In this document: positions 33,414-43,199 of the stretch, piece after piece | How the letters are laid out: every line of letters starts with the position of its first letter | Position numbering within the stretch: the stretch's first letter is position 1 | NCBI RefSeq assembly: GCF_049800955.1 | Contig: NZ_JBNAGA010000002.1 | Span: 62,001-126,000 of the forward strand | Origin: JAKVBH01 sp049800955 | Lineage (GTDB): Bacteria > Pseudomonadota > Alphaproteobacteria > Rhodobacterales > Rhodobacteraceae | DNA length: 64,000 bases | Reading direction: 5' to 3' | Position numbers and translations under genes: made by a program | The notes under the pieces: model-generated | What the model saw: only the letters and a program-made list of their open reading frames with translations | The model's database searches: none | What the model was told of the DNA's origin: nothing

Positions 33414-36400
33414 ATTGGGCGCGCCTTCAAGGTTGATGGACATGTCAGACGCGCCGCCATCGATGTTGATGTAGAGCCTGCCGATATCGGCATTGTAGCG
33501 CACTTCATTGTCCGCACCGGTATAGCTGCTGACGAAGCTGAAAGTGCCCGCAAAGCCTGACAGGTCGATCAGATCGACGCCGACTTCGAAATCAGCAATC
33601 GTATCGCGCGCGGACCCTTGCGGGCTATCGGTCTCACTTGTGAAGACAAAGAGATCCGCGCCAGAGCCACCCTCGAGCGTATCACGCCCGCTTCCGCCGA
33701 TCATTCGGTCCGCACCGTTTCCGCCGCGCAGAAGATCATTACCGCTGCTGCCACTCAGGGTGTCATCGCCATTCCCGCCCGATAGCTCATCATCACCGGA
33801 CTCACCGCGCAGGATGTCCGCGCCATCATTGCCAAAGAGACGATCCTCATCATCGCCCCCGCGTATATCATCAGCCCCATCGCCGCCTGCCATCGTGTCA
33901 TCGCCGGCAGAACCTTCCATCCGATCATCATCTGCATCACCGAGCAGCCTGTCATCCCCACCTCCGCCAAACAAACGGTCGGCACCGGCGCCGCCGCGCA
34001 ATTCATCTGCGTCGCTGTTCCCGCTCAGGAGATCGTCGCCATCACCGCCGAGGAGTGTGTCCTCCCCATCGTTGCCGCGTAGAGAATCCGCGCCATCATC
34101 TCCCGACAATTCATCAGCACCGGCCCCGCCAAACAGACGGTCGTTGCCGGTGCCCCCGCCGAGCGTGTCATTGCCAGTGCTGCCGCTCAGAAGATCATTG
34201 GATTGCCCGCCAAACAGACGATCATCGCCTGCTTCACCACGCAGCGTGTCATTGTCGTTATTGCCGAACAACAGATCACCGCCTTCGCCGCCGCGCAGAT
34301 CATCGCGACCGGCCCCGCCGACAAGCGAATCCGTGCCATCGTCTCCGCGCAGCGTGTCGTCACCGTCCTGACCGCGCACCAGATCATCCCCGGCGCCGCC
34401 ATCGGCCAGGTCATTTCCGCCATCTGCATTGATCTCATCATCGTCATTGCCGCCGAAGACGCGATCCTGACCGTCGCCTGCGTTGAGCGTGTCATCGCCG
34501 TTGTTGCCTGCAATCACATCATTGCCCTGCCCGCCTGAGGCACTATCCGCGCCGTCGCCGCCGCGCAGATCGTCATCGCCAAGTTCACCGGCCATGACAT
34601 CGTCGTCATCGCCGCCAAACATACGGTCGTTGCCATTGCCGCCTTCCAGCGTGTCGCGGCCAGCATTGCCGCTCAGAAGATCGTTGTCATTGCCACCTGA
34701 AAGCCGGTCGTTCCCGGCTTCGCCGCGCAGGGTGTCGGCGCCGTCGTTCCCGTTCAGCAGGTCGTTATTGGCCCCGCCGCGCATGTCTTCATTGCCGTCG
34801 CGTCCCGCGAGCGTGTCATTGCCCGCGCCGCCATCGAGCGTGTCATTGCCATTGCCGCCAAGGATCGTGTCGCGGCCGTCCTCGCCATTCAGCCGCATGC
34901 CCCGCTCGGCCAGCAGGAACCCTGCCGCTGTCCCGCCAAGGTAATTGTTGTAACTCAGCGCACCGCCCGAAATGACATCGCGCACCTCTTCAGCCGCGCC
35001 ATCGACCCGCCAATTCACCGCAAGGTTGGGATTGCCTGTGGGGTTGGGTATGTCGCGGAACGCATCCTGAGTGATGTCGCTCTGCGAGCGGGCTGTGTTC
35101 CAGATGCGGATATCAGCCACCGCACCGCGCCCCAGATTGCTGACCGAAAATCCACCCAGCAGCGCATCCTGCTCTTGCCCGAAGACAATGGAGCCATTGC
35201 TCGTCAGACCGCCCGCGGCGCTGAGGCCCGAGGCAATGACATCGCCGTTCATATAAAGCGTCACCTGCCCTGTAGCGCTTTCATAAGAGACTGAAATTCT
35301 GTGCAATTCTCCATTGAGAAGCTCGGACGTCGCCACGCCGCTGAGATGGTTCGTACCGTTCACGCGCACGCCGATATCGCCCGAGAACCGACCTTCGGGG
35401 TATGCAAAGATGAGCAATTCCTCGAAATCGCCAGGGACGGCATAAGACAAAAGCGGTATCAAGGACGTGCTTGGATCCTGCGCATCGGTGCCCTGAAAGA
35501 GCATCTCGACCGTGACATCGCCCGTGGGCATTGCGATCTGGCTGGCAAAGGCCGCCTGCCCGGTTTCGCTGCCCGGATTGAGGTTGAGCATGTCGCGCTG
35601 GATATCCTGTAGCGCGACCAGCCTGTCGCCACCGGCGCTGCCTGTGATTTCTTCGATGCCGGACATCTCACCTTCAAAGCTGCGCATCTCGGCTACAGTC
35701 ACAATGTCAAAACGCTCCTCATCGGGCACGACGCGCGTGAGATCATCGGCGGAATTGGCAAAGACGATATCTGCCTCAAGGACCATCTGCGGTGTCAGGC
35801 TACCGCGGACCTCCGTCGTTTCGGTGTCAAACCAGACAGGTGTTTCGACGGCGGCCTGGATGGTGACACCCGTGCCGCCAGACATGACCACCGTGCCATC
35901 GACGCCGCTGAAATCGACGGTATCCTCGCCACTTTCGCCGTAGACAATGAAATCGCCCTGATTGACGAAGAAATTGTCATTGCCATTGCCGCCCGCAGCG
36001 GTATCCGCCCCCTCGATCAGGATCGTGTCATCACCATCAAAGCCAAAGACCGTATCGGCTCCACCGCCACCGGAAATGACATTGCCTGCGAAATTACCCA
36101 GCAATCTATCAGCCGCGATGGTGCCAAACAGGTTTTCGATGTCGATCAGCACATCAACACCTTGCGCCCCGGAGGAGCGGGCGATAGCGAGATTGGCCGT
36201 GATGCCAATGAAGCTGGGCGCGATCAGCTCGCCGTCCAACCCGCCCAGATGGGCCGTGGCGTAAGAGGCCGTGTCGCGGCCATTGCCGCCGCGGATCGTG
36301 TCATTGCCGCGCCCGCCATGCAGGATATCGTCGCCGTCGCCGCCCTCGATCACGTCATTGCCGTCATTGCCAAAGAGGCTGTCGGCTTCAGCACCGCCCC

Positions 36401-39400
36401 GGATCGTGTCATTGCCGTTGCGCCCGGCAATGCGGTCGGTCTGATCGCTTCCCGTCAGCGTGTCGCTGCCGCGCCCGCCGAGCACTTGCTCGAAGCGCTC
36501 GATCGTGCCGCCGTTGCGCGTATCACCGGCATAGCGGAACGTGCCCGCCGCGAGATCGACGTTGACGCCATCTACCCGATCAAAAGCCAGAACATCAAAG
36601 CCCGCGCCGCCGTCGGCCTCGCCGCGGAACCGATCAAGGCGCATGTAATCATCACCCTGATTGCCGTTTGCCTTTGACAGATCACCCGATGTCGCGCCGT
36701 CCCAGATGACATAGTCATTGCCGGTACCGCCAAAGAATTGACCTTCGCGGCCGAATTCGGCGGTGTCATCCCCGCTGCCGGCATCAAAAATTGCAAAGCC
36801 ATTTCGCGAGACCATAATATCGTCACCAGCGCGCGCATCAAACCGGCCCACGTTGGTTGATCCGCCGGGATCAAAATCAATCTGGTCATCGTTATCGCCC
36901 AGAACGTATTCTTCGATTGAGCTGGTGTTGGAGCGCAGCGAGAAGGGCGAGTCGTTGTCGCCGGTGCGGGCTGAAAACCCGGAGACAACAAGATTCGTGG
37001 CCGACGTGCCCGAATCCAGACGCCAACGCACATCGCCCAAGGGCCGCAGATCCAGCGTATCGAACCCGCCGCCGCCGTTGAAGCCGGACTCTATCCTGTC
37101 CAGCCCGTCCACCCGTGTCACGATGATCAAATCATCGCCGCCGCCACCATTCGACGCGGTCGCGCCCTGGGAATGGATCGTGTCATCACCGCCGCCGCCA
37201 TGCAGATAGACCTCGTCGCGGAACACGCCCAAGCGCCCGAAGATCACGTCATCGGTGTCAGAGCCCACGAAGGCCTCAATCCCGACGGCATTGTCCGTGG
37301 CAATCACATCGCCATCCGGCGCGTCGAGATGCTCGATGATGCCGGTTTCGGCAAAAATGCGCAGCGGGCCCGTGGCCCCTGTGTTGCTGAGCGCATTGCC
37401 CAGATCGCCGCTGTTGAAGGGCAGACGTGTGTTGTTGATATATCCCAGATCGGAATAGGAGCTGGAAAACCGCGAATAACCCAGAACGTCGCTGCCGTCG
37501 CCGCCGATATAGGTCTCGGACTTACCCGCGACAGAGACGCCGCCGTCAATCAGGATATCGCTGCCCTTCCCGCCCAACAGCAGGTCAACCCCGTCGCCGC
37601 CGATCAGAATATCACGCTCATCGCCCGCATCGAGCAGGTCATCACCGCCGCGCCCGATCAGCACATCATTGGCACCGGATGTCAGGATCGAATTGGCGCC
37701 GCTCGTGCCATAGACGACATCCTGACCACCATCTTGCAGGATGATGTTCTCGATGGAGCTGATCGTGTCGAACCCTTCGCCGGAATTGGTCTGGCGATGA
37801 AAGACCGTGCCCGCGGCGAGATCGGCATCAACGTTTACCGAATTGCCGTTGTCGAGGGTCTGATAGGTGTCGATCCCCGCCTGACCGTTGACCTGATCAT
37901 TGCCCTTTCCGGGCAGGAAGACATCATTGCCCCGCCCGCCAAACAGACGATCCCCCTCGGCAGAGCCGAAGATGTAATCATCCCCGTCGCGCCCATCGGC
38001 TTCATGCAGGAAGGGGCCGTTGCCCACGGGGTTGGTATCGGCGTCAAAGGGATTGCCATCGTTATCGACCGGCGTGCCGCGACTGTTGAGGAACATCAGG
38101 TCATCGGTATTCGTGCCGGTGAGCCCCGAGCCGCCCGTGAGCGCGGCCTCCAGCGTGGCCCCTTCAAAGGCGATGTTATTGAAGACGATAAATTCAAAGT
38201 TCGTGAACGTCTCGGCGCCCTGATTGGCCGCCCCCGCGTCGGGTTTGACATGGGTAATCACGATGCCAGTTACGTCAATCTGGTCTTCTTCGCCCTCTTC
38301 CTCACTCTCCTCACCGAGCACCACAAGCTCATATTCGTTGAAATTCCCCTCAAAGAAGAGCAGGTCGATGCCATCGCCGCCATCGAGGACATCATCGCCA
38401 AGGCTCGCCAGAACAATGTCATTGCCCGCGCTGCCGGTGATCGTGTCGTCGCCCGCGCCGCCATCCATGAGCGCGCCTTCGCTGCGATTGCCCAGGGAGA
38501 TGCTGTCGTTGCCTGTCTCACCATACCATGTGGGCCCGGTGCCAGGCGTGGCGCTGGCCTCCCCGAAGCCACCGCCGAAAAAGGCATCCTCCAGATCCGG
38601 AATATAGCCCTCTGTCCCGGCGATTATCCCAAAACCATCGCTGACAAAGTCATCTATCTGGTCGGACAGATCCTCGATCTGCTGTCCCAGCCCATCGAGA
38701 AATCCACCGAAGGGAATGCCGCCCGGGAGCTCCAGCAGGCCATTGATCTCCGCCCGCACGGAGTCGAGGAGCGCATTGATGCCAAGCTTGTCGAGCAGAA
38801 AGTCGAGAACAGGCTGAACCACCAGATCATAGATAAAGCCCGTCGCATTAAGCAACGGCTTGATCGGCTCCAGCGCAGCAGCCGCCGCATTGAGCGGGCC
38901 GGAGATGACATCAATGGCAGACTTTATCTGTTCCAACTGGCCAGCGGCGGCCAGCGCGGGATCAAGCTGGGCATCGGCCAGTGTCGTCTGGATCTGCGTG
39001 ACACGCCCGGTAATCGCCTCATAGACCGAGATGAGATTGGTGATTTGTACGTTGCGCAGCGCCAGTTGGTCATCAATGTCGTCCGCAAGAGAGGTAAAGT
39101 TGGATACCCAAACCTCATCGCTGATAAAGGTCATGCGCGTGGCGTCGGTGGCGGCATTCAGGGCCGCAATCGTCTTGTCCATGGTGCGCGTGTGATCAAT
39201 GTAATCCTGCTCGGCCTCCGCCACTGCGGCAGAGACGAGCTCCAGCGTCGTTGCCGACGCTTTCAAAGCCGTTTTGAGATTGGAGAGGAATTTGCCCTTC
39301 TCCGTGCCCTCGCTTTTGCCAATGTCGTTGAGTTCCTGAACCTTGTCCTCGATGCGTTTGACCGCAGGGCGCACGGAATCCGTCAGCACATCGGCAAAGC

Positions 39401-39641
39401 GGATCGAAAGATCGATGAGCGGGCCTGCTTTCTTGGTGTTCTCCAGAACCGAATTGAGCTTGTCGATGCCTTTGCGAATACCGCCGGCTGCTGTACCCGC
39501 GTTGTTGACGTAGCCCACGACATCGGCGGCTTTACGCAAGACTGTCGAAAAGTCATCCAGACTGGCGCGAAGGTCTCTCAGTTCGGTCGGAATTCGGGAG
39601 GCATGATTACGATAGTCAATCGTCTCGGAACCGGCAGGCAT
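33387..39641 (-). CDS. Giant RTX (hemolysin-type calcium-binding repeat) protein with LamG-like domain
   Basis: 2084 residues, very acidic and almost Cys-free. Residues 1-350 are mainly amphipathic helix, probably coiled coil. From about 370 to 1330 come several groups of GGxGxDxUx nonapeptides separated by longer beta-rich spacers. About 1330-1575 has a LamG/concanavalin-like sandwich (DVTVEMLFQGTDAQDP; HRISVSYESATGQVTLYMNG). About 1580-2000 is an almost uninterrupted RTX block. The end (FVFTSETDSPQGSARDTIAD and following) resembles the serralysin C-terminal domain and would hold the type I secretion signal. No Sec signal is seen. The repeats should fold into Ca-filled beta-rolls outside the cell. 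No protease or lipase motif is recognisable, so adhesion or surface-layer function is an inference. GAGG lies 8 bp before ATG 39641. Confidence 0.93.
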   Translation of the reverse strand: MPAGSETIDYRNHASRIPTELRDLRASLDDFSTVLRKAADVVGYVNNAGTAAGGIRKGIDKLNSVLENTKKAGPLIDLSIRFADVLTDSVRPAVKRIEDKVQELNDIGKSEGTEKGKFLSNLKTALKASATTLELVSAAVAEAEQDYIDHTRTMDKTIAALNAATDATRMTFISDEVWVSNFTSLADDIDDQLALRNVQITNLISVYEAITGRVTQIQTTLADAQLDPALAAAGQLEQIKSAIDVISGPLNAAAAALEPIKPLLNATGFIYDLVVQPVLDFLLDKLGINALLDSVRAEINGLLELPGGIPFGGFLDGLGQQIEDLSDQIDDFVSDGFGIIAGTEGYIPDLEDAFFGGGFGEASATPGTGPTWYGETGNDSISLGNRSEGALMDGGAGDDTITGSAGNDIVLASLGDDVLDGGDGIDLLFFEGNFNEYELVVLGEESEEEGEEDQIDVTGIVITHVKPDAGAANQGAETFTNFEFIVFNNIAFEGATLEAALTGGSGLTGTNTDDLMFLNSRGTPVDNDGNPFDADTNPVGNGPFLHEADGRDGDDYIFGSAEGDRLFGGRGNDVFLPGKGNDQVNGQAGIDTYQTLDNGNSVNVDADLAAGTVFHRQTNSGEGFDTISSIENIILQDGGQDVVYGTSGANSILTSGANDVLIGRGGDDLLDAGDERDILIGGDGVDLLLGGKGSDILIDGGVSVAGKSETYIGGDGSDVLGYSRFSSSYSDLGYINNTRLPFNSGDLGNALSNTGATGPLRIFAETGIIEHLDAPDGDVIATDNAVGIEAFVGSDTDDVIFGRLGVFRDEVYLHGGGGDDTIHSQGATASNGGGGDDLIIVTRVDGLDRIESGFNGGGGFDTLDLRPLGDVRWRLDSGTSATNLVVSGFSARTGDNDSPFSLRSNTSSIEEYVLGDNDDQIDFDPGGSTNVGRFDARAGDDIMVSRNGFAIFDAGSGDDTAEFGREGQFFGGTGNDYVIWDGATSGDLSKANGNQGDDYMRLDRFRGEADGGAGFDVLAFDRVDGVNVDLAAGTFRYAGDTRNGGTIERFEQVLGGRGSDTLTGSDQTDRIAGRNGNDTIRGGAEADSLFGNDGNDVIEGGDGDDILHGGRGNDTIRGGNGRDTASYATAHLGGLDGELIAPSFIGITANLAIARSSGAQGVDVLIDIENLFGTIAADRLLGNFAGNVISGGGGADTVFGFDGDDTILIEGADTAAGGNGNDNFFVNQGDFIVYGESGEDTVDFSGVDGTVVMSGGTGVTIQAAVETPVWFDTETTEVRGSLTPQMVLEADIVFANSADDLTRVVPDEERFDIVTVAEMRSFEGEMSGIEEITGSAGGDRLVALQDIQRDMLNLNPGSETGQAAFASQIAMPTGDVTVEMLFQGTDAQDPSTSLIPLLSYAVPGDFEELLIFAYPEGRFSGDIGVRVNGTNHLSGVATSELLNGELHRISVSYESATGQVTLYMNGDVIASGLSAAGGLTSNGSIVFGQEQDALLGGFSVSNLGRGAVADIRIWNTARSQSDITQDAFRDIPNPTGNPNLAVNWRVDGAAEEVRDVISGGALSYNNYLGGTAAGFLLAERGMRLNGEDGRDTILGGNGNDTLDGGAGNDTLAGRDGNEDMRGGANNDLLNGNDGADTLRGEAGNDRLSGGNDNDLLSGNAGRDTLEGGNGNDRMFGGDDDDVMAGELGDDDLRGGDGADSASGGQGNDVIAGNNGDDTLNAGDGQDRVFGGNDDDEINADGGNDLADGGAGDDLVRGQDGDDTLRGDDGTDSLVGGAGRDDLRGGEGGDLLFGNNDNDTLRGEAGDDRLFGGQSNDLLSGSTGNDTLGGGTGNDRLFGGAGADELSGDDGADSLRGNDGEDTLLGGDGDDLLSGNSDADELRGGAGADRLFGGGGDDRLLGDADDDRMEGSAGDDTMAGGDGADDIRGGDDEDRLFGNDGADILRGESGDDELSGGNGDDTLSGSSGNDLLRGGNGADRMIGGSGRDTLEGGSGADLFVFTSETDSPQGSARDTIADFEVGVDLIDLSGFAGTFSFVSSYTGADNEVRYNADIGRLYINIDGGASDMSINLEGAPNLTADDIIL
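33640..34905 (-). repeat. Coding tandem repeat block (RTX nonapeptides)
   Basis: About 1.26 kb of degenerate 27-bp units, often paired into ~54-bp periods, encoding consecutive GGxGxDxUx motifs. On the plus strand it is recognisable as recurring gccgccgc/atcgtcatc patterns. This is protein-level repetition within the RTX gene, not a mobile or intergenic repeat. Confidence 0.85.
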
Positions 39642-39759
39642 AACAATAACCTCTTAACAAAAAGGGCTGATCGGAAATTAAGTATCCGTTAACCCTAGGC
39701 TGCAACGGCATCCAAAGCACGCTTTTTCTGGCAGCCGCTTTGCGGCCAATCGCGATGGC

Positions 39760-40335
39760 TCAGTCCGGCGTGCAGCAACGCATCTTGAGAATCGCCACCG
39801 AGTGATCGAACGCGGCGGGATCAGACGTCACACGTGCTGCCAAATGCGCGCCTTCCAACATCGCAAGCGTCGCATGGGCCTCCTGCGAGACATCTGACGC
39901 ATCGCGGATTGATCCGTCTTCAAGCGCCAGCGCATAGGTTTTGCGCAGCCATGCGAGCACCATCTCGCGAAAGGCCACGATACTATCGAGGACAGCTGTG
40001 GACAGGCTCGCGGGACTTGCGGACAAAGACACGCACAAGCAAACCAGCCCGCCTGTGCTCAGTGCGTCGCGGTAATGTGCGATGAGCGATAGCAACCTGT
40101 CAGACGCCCGGTTTTCATGCGCATCGATTGTGGCGCATGTGGCCTCCATGCCAGCGTGATACCGCTCCATCAGAGCAAGGGACAACGCCGCCTTGGTCGG
40201 GAAGTGATAGTGGATCGAGGCCTTGCGAATGCCGATGGCCGCCGCCAGATCCGCATAGCTGAAGCCATCAAAGCCACGCTGGCGCACCAATATCTCGGCA
40301 TTATCCAAAAGAGCGGTCCGGGTGTTCTGTGTCAT
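39760..40335 (-). CDS. TetR-family transcriptional regulator
   Basis: 191 residues. The N-terminal helix-turn-helix is FSYADLAAAIGIRKASIHYH followed by FPTKAALSLAL, typical of the AcrR/RutR-like branch. The C-terminal ligand domain (TetR_C type) includes GLVCLCVSLSASPASLS near residue 100, with two close Cys. It begins 3 bp after the amine oxidase gene, so it is the last gene of the cupin-amine oxidase-tetR operon. It probably autoregulates through the palindrome upstream of the cupin gene. The 118 bp between it and the RTX gene contain a small GC hairpin and the RTX promoter region. Confidence 0.94.
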   Translation of the reverse strand: MTQNTRTALLDNAEILVRQRGFDGFSYADLAAAIGIRKASIHYHFPTKAALSLALMERYHAGMEATCATIDAHENRASDRLLSLIAHYRDALSTGGLVCLCVSLSASPASLSTAVLDSIVAFREMVLAWLRKTYALALEDGSIRDASDVSQEAHATLAMLEGAHLAARVTSDPAAFDHSVAILKMRCCTPD

Positions 40336-40338
40336 CGG

Positions 40339-41409
40339 TCAGGCGGCCCTATCTCGCTCAAGAACCGCGAGCGCGGCTTCTGCGGCTTCCAATGCGCCTT
40401 CCAGATATCCGCCGAAAACAGGTGCGACCTCTGTGCCCGCGAATACCAAACGGTTGTCCCAGAGATTTTCCATCGTCTCTGGCAGACCGTAGCGGGGATG
40501 CGCGAAGAGCGGCTGGCGGTCTTGCGGGGTGGCCGTGAACGGATCGGCGGCCCAGTCCTTTGCATAGACAGCCGTCGGATGTGCGGCTTGCGCGCCAAAG
40601 AGCGAGACCAATTGCGCGATACAGAGCTCCTCCAGCGTGTCTATCGCGCCGCGGCTTTGCGGTGGCAGGCCCACAAATCCGAACAAGGCCGCGTATGACT
40701 CGTCATGCGCCGATGCGTCATGGATCTCAACCATCGGGCCACGGCGGCTCATCGCATCACCCGACAGGCCAGCGACTCGCCAGAAGGCCCGCGGGTAGAC
40801 CGCGACGACTTTGGCCTGACCGGCCATCCAAGTAGGGACAGCGCGCATGCTGTGGTCCGTCTCGTCCGGCAATGCCGGTGTATAGCTTATCTCCGCCGCC
40901 AGTCTGGGAGGCATCGCAAGAACCACCTGCTCCGCTTCCACCACCAGACCAGACGACGTTTCCGCGCGAATGCCGTGCGCATGCCGTGCAATCGACGTCA
41001 CATGTGCAGAGAGCGTCAAAGCGCCTGCGGGAAGGCGCGCGGCCAGCGCCTCCGTGAGCCGCGCCGCACCTCCCTCGATCCGCAAGGCGCCCTCCATCGA
41101 CGACATCCCCCCAACGCGCTCGACATGGCCATGCTCGTCTTCAAAACTCAGCGCGCCTGAGGCATATTGCTCAAACTGGCGCAAGTTTAGCCGCTCCAAC
41201 CTCGCAGCCAAGCGCGGTTGCCCGCCCCAAAACCACGCTGGCCCCATGTCGAAAGCGCCATCCCCCGCCCCCGTCGTCAGGATACGCCCACCAATCCTGT
41301 CTCGCGCCTCAAGGACATGACAGGCGCGCCCCCGTTCCGAGAGATCCACCGCAAGCGAAAGGCCAGAGAGACCGGCGCCGAGGATCAGGGTTTCCGTGCG
41401 CATGCTCAC
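40339..41409 (-). CDS. FAD-dependent amine oxidase-like protein
   Basis: 356-residue flavoprotein of the monoamine oxidase/phytoene desaturase fold. The N-terminal dinucleotide-binding motif is LILGAGLSGLSLAVDLSERG, with the acidic end LEARDRIGGRIL. The C-terminal FAD motif is NRLVFAGTEVAPVFGGYLEG near residue 325. It is shorter than typical MAO (~450 residues). It lies between a cupin protein gene (51 bp upstream) and tetR (3 bp downstream), suggesting inducible oxidation of an amine or other small molecule. Substrate not evident. Confidence 0.87.
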   Translation of the reverse strand: MSMRTETLILGAGLSGLSLAVDLSERGRACHVLEARDRIGGRILTTGAGDGAFDMGPAWFWGGQPRLAARLERLNLRQFEQYASGALSFEDEHGHVERVGGMSSMEGALRIEGGAARLTEALAARLPAGALTLSAHVTSIARHAHGIRAETSSGLVVEAEQVVLAMPPRLAAEISYTPALPDETDHSMRAVPTWMAGQAKVVAVYPRAFWRVAGLSGDAMSRRGPMVEIHDASAHDESYAALFGFVGLPPQSRGAIDTLEELCIAQLVSLFGAQAAHPTAVYAKDWAADPFTATPQDRQPLFAHPRYGLPETMENLWDNRLVFAGTEVAPVFGGYLEGALEAAEAALAVLERDRAA

Positions 41410-41460
41410 CCCTCGCTCACTCGCGATCCAAACCGCTCAAACGGCGCATAGTCTGGCCGC

Positions 41461-42132
41461 TCATCCTGCGGCAGGCGCAGTGGCGAAAGGCAAATGGCCA
41501 GTTTTCATCCAGACGCGCGCACCGCCCGGGCCCGCGACCGCCGCCAACGGCATGGCGTCGGGCAAACGCAGCCACGCGCCTGTTGCGAGAACATCCTCGC
41601 CTTCTTCAAGCGTGCCTCCCATGACCAACAGCTCCGTCCCGCCAAGGCCCGGGTTTGTCAGCCTGGCGCCTGCTTCCAGCTCGGAATACGTCACTGTTTC
41701 GCGCGCATCCTCATGCAGAATCTCCGTGGCGCATCCGTCCACGCGTGCGCCCAAGGCGCCGCCCATGGTTTTGCGGAATTGTGTCCTGTCGTTCAGATCA
41801 AATTGCCAGAGCTTCACGAAAATCGTGCACCCCGGCTCAGAACCAGGCGTGTGCTGGCTCGTGGGCGGATTGCGCACATAGGTGCCTTCCGGGTAATCGC
41901 CATGCTCATCCTGAAACACACCCTCAAGGACGATGAATTCTTCCCCTCCGGTATGAGTATGCGCGGAAAACTGAGAGCCGAGCGCATAGCGCACAATGGT
42001 CGTGGCCCGCGCCACCTCGCCGCCAATCCGATCCAGCATGCGCCGCTCGACCCCCGGCATGGGAGAGGCTTGCCATTCCAGGTCCTCAGAATGAATGACC
42101 ACCCGCTGGGAGAAGTCCGCGTTGAGTTCCAT
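41461..42132 (-). CDS. Cupin protein, ChrR-like double cupin
   Basis: 223 residues with two cupin halves. The first has the metal-binding pattern FSAHTHTGGEEFIVLEGVFQ near residue 62 and a second His in TSQHTPGSEPGCTIFVKLWQ. The second half (ELEAGARLTNPGLGGTELLV) has lost the His residues. This resembles the C-terminal cupin of the anti-sigma factor ChrR, but the zinc-binding anti-sigma N-terminus is absent, so it is not a ChrR anti-sigma factor. I chose ATG 42132 with GGAAGG upstream. First gene of the operon; a strong palindrome lies 85 bp upstream of the start. Confidence 0.85.
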   Translation of the reverse strand: MELNADFSQRVVIHSEDLEWQASPMPGVERRMLDRIGGEVARATTIVRYALGSQFSAHTHTGGEEFIVLEGVFQDEHGDYPEGTYVRNPPTSQHTPGSEPGCTIFVKLWQFDLNDRTQFRKTMGGALGARVDGCATEILHEDARETVTYSELEAGARLTNPGLGGTELLVMGGTLEEGEDVLATGAWLRLPDAMPLAAVAGPGGARVWMKTGHLPFATAPAAG

Positions 42133-42216
42133 AGGCGTTCCTTCCCGTTTCGAGGGCCAAGTGCAGGGCCCAGCACCTGCCTGAATAGCCAAGCGCGCGC
42201 AGCGTTTGAATTTCAA

Positions 42217-42234
42217 CTACCTACTAGTAGGCAG
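42217..42234. promoter_or_regulatory. Palindromic operator, probably for the TetR regulator
   Basis: CCTACTAGTAGG (42220-42231) is a perfect 12-bp palindrome. Extending to 42217-42234 adds three more matched pairs with one mismatch. It sits upstream of the cupin-amine oxidase-tetR operon and 43 bp beyond the end of the LysR gene. Its form fits a TetR half-site dimer. Confidence 0.65.
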
Positions 42235-42276
42235 TCTTGTCAATGAGAGTCGGCACGTTTGACTACGACAAAGCTC

Positions 42277-43179
42277 CTAGGTCACGGACAGCGCTTCAAG
42301 GCTGAGCTGCCGGAGCCAAAGATGGAACCGGTCGCCATAGGACTTGCGCAATATGAGCGACAGAGGCGCCGGGTCGATTTCGAACGGCGGCGGGCATGCC
42401 ACAAGGCCTAACTGCTCCGCCAGACCTGCAAATGGTTCCCTGAGTGTCGTGAAAAGGGCATTGCTGCTCGCGGCAAGGACCAGCGCTGCGCTGAAGTTCG
42501 GAGCGTGGCATCTGACATCGCGATGCAATCCCTGCGCGCGACTTGCCCGTGCAACAGGGCCTTCATCTGCCCCTGTGGTGCCAACAATCACATGCGCCGC
42601 ACCTGCCCAGGTGGATCCCGAAGGATGCTTGGCAAAAGGATGGGCTGCCGGAGCGAAACTACACCATGCCAGCGGCGTTAACGGGACGATCTCAAGATTG
42701 GCGTCAGGCTTTGGATGGCCAAACGCCAGCCCGACATCCGCCTGAGACGTCACCACCGCCTGACGCACTGATGCAACGTCAACAAACTCAACCGCCGCCG
42801 AAGGCGCTTTGCGGGCAACCGCACCAATCCAGCCCGACAAAAGCGGCGCGCACAGATCTGGAGCGGCGATCTTGATCTTGCGCTGGCTTGCAGCTGGATC
42901 AAACCTGTCTTCCTGCGCGAAAACGGCGCGCATCGCCGCCGCCGCCTCGAGAACCAAGGGCTGCAATCGCTCCGCCCGGGGCGTCAGACGCATGATGCGA
43001 CCATCAAGCACGAGGATCGGATCGCCAAAGTGATCCCGCAACCGCGCCAGAGAATGAGACATAGCCGACTGCGTCCGCCCGACCGACGCCGCAGCCTGTG
43101 ACACGGACGCATGCGTCAGCAAAGCTTCAAGCGCTGTGAGCAAGTTCAGATCGAGGTTGGACAGGCTAACATCATTCAT
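42277..43179 (-). CDS. LysR-family transcriptional regulator
   Basis: 300 residues from the chosen ATG (MNDVSLSNLD). ATGs at 43185 and 43215 are possible, and none has a clear ribosome site. The helix-turn-helix is LLTALEALLTHASVSQAAAS followed by VGRTQSAMSHSLARLRDHFG. The effector domain runs from about residue 95. It is divergent from the APCDD1-like protein gene and is its most likely regulator. A 13-bp near-perfect palindrome lies between the two. Confidence 0.93.
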   Translation of the reverse strand: MNDVSLSNLDLNLLTALEALLTHASVSQAAASVGRTQSAMSHSLARLRDHFGDPILVLDGRIMRLTPRAERLQPLVLEAAAAMRAVFAQEDRFDPAASQRKIKIAAPDLCAPLLSGWIGAVARKAPSAAVEFVDVASVRQAVVTSQADVGLAFGHPKPDANLEIVPLTPLAWCSFAPAAHPFAKHPSGSTWAGAAHVIVGTTGADEGPVARASRAQGLHRDVRCHAPNFSAALVLAASSNALFTTLREPFAGLAEQLGLVACPPPFEIDPAPLSLILRKSYGDRFHLWLRQLSLEALSVT

Positions 43180-43199
43180 GTGCATGGATGTATCATAAT

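Noticed and set aside
33544..34944. Plus-strand frames rich in Ser/Pro and Pro/Arg across the RTX repeats
   Set aside because: Their composition is a direct consequence of reading the repeat block backwards; no domain or ribosome site supports them.
37173..39692. Long plus-strand open frame (839 codons) opposite the RTX gene
   Set aside because: It is the antisense of the RTX coding sequence. GC-rich, repeat-structured DNA avoids stops in this frame. The product is low in recognisable motifs and its start and end do not fit neighbours, while the minus-strand frame shows clear RTX repeats.
41461..42132. Anti-sigma factor ChrR
   Set aside because: Only the cupin part is similar; the N-terminal zinc-binding anti-sigma domain is missing and no ECF sigma gene is adjacent.
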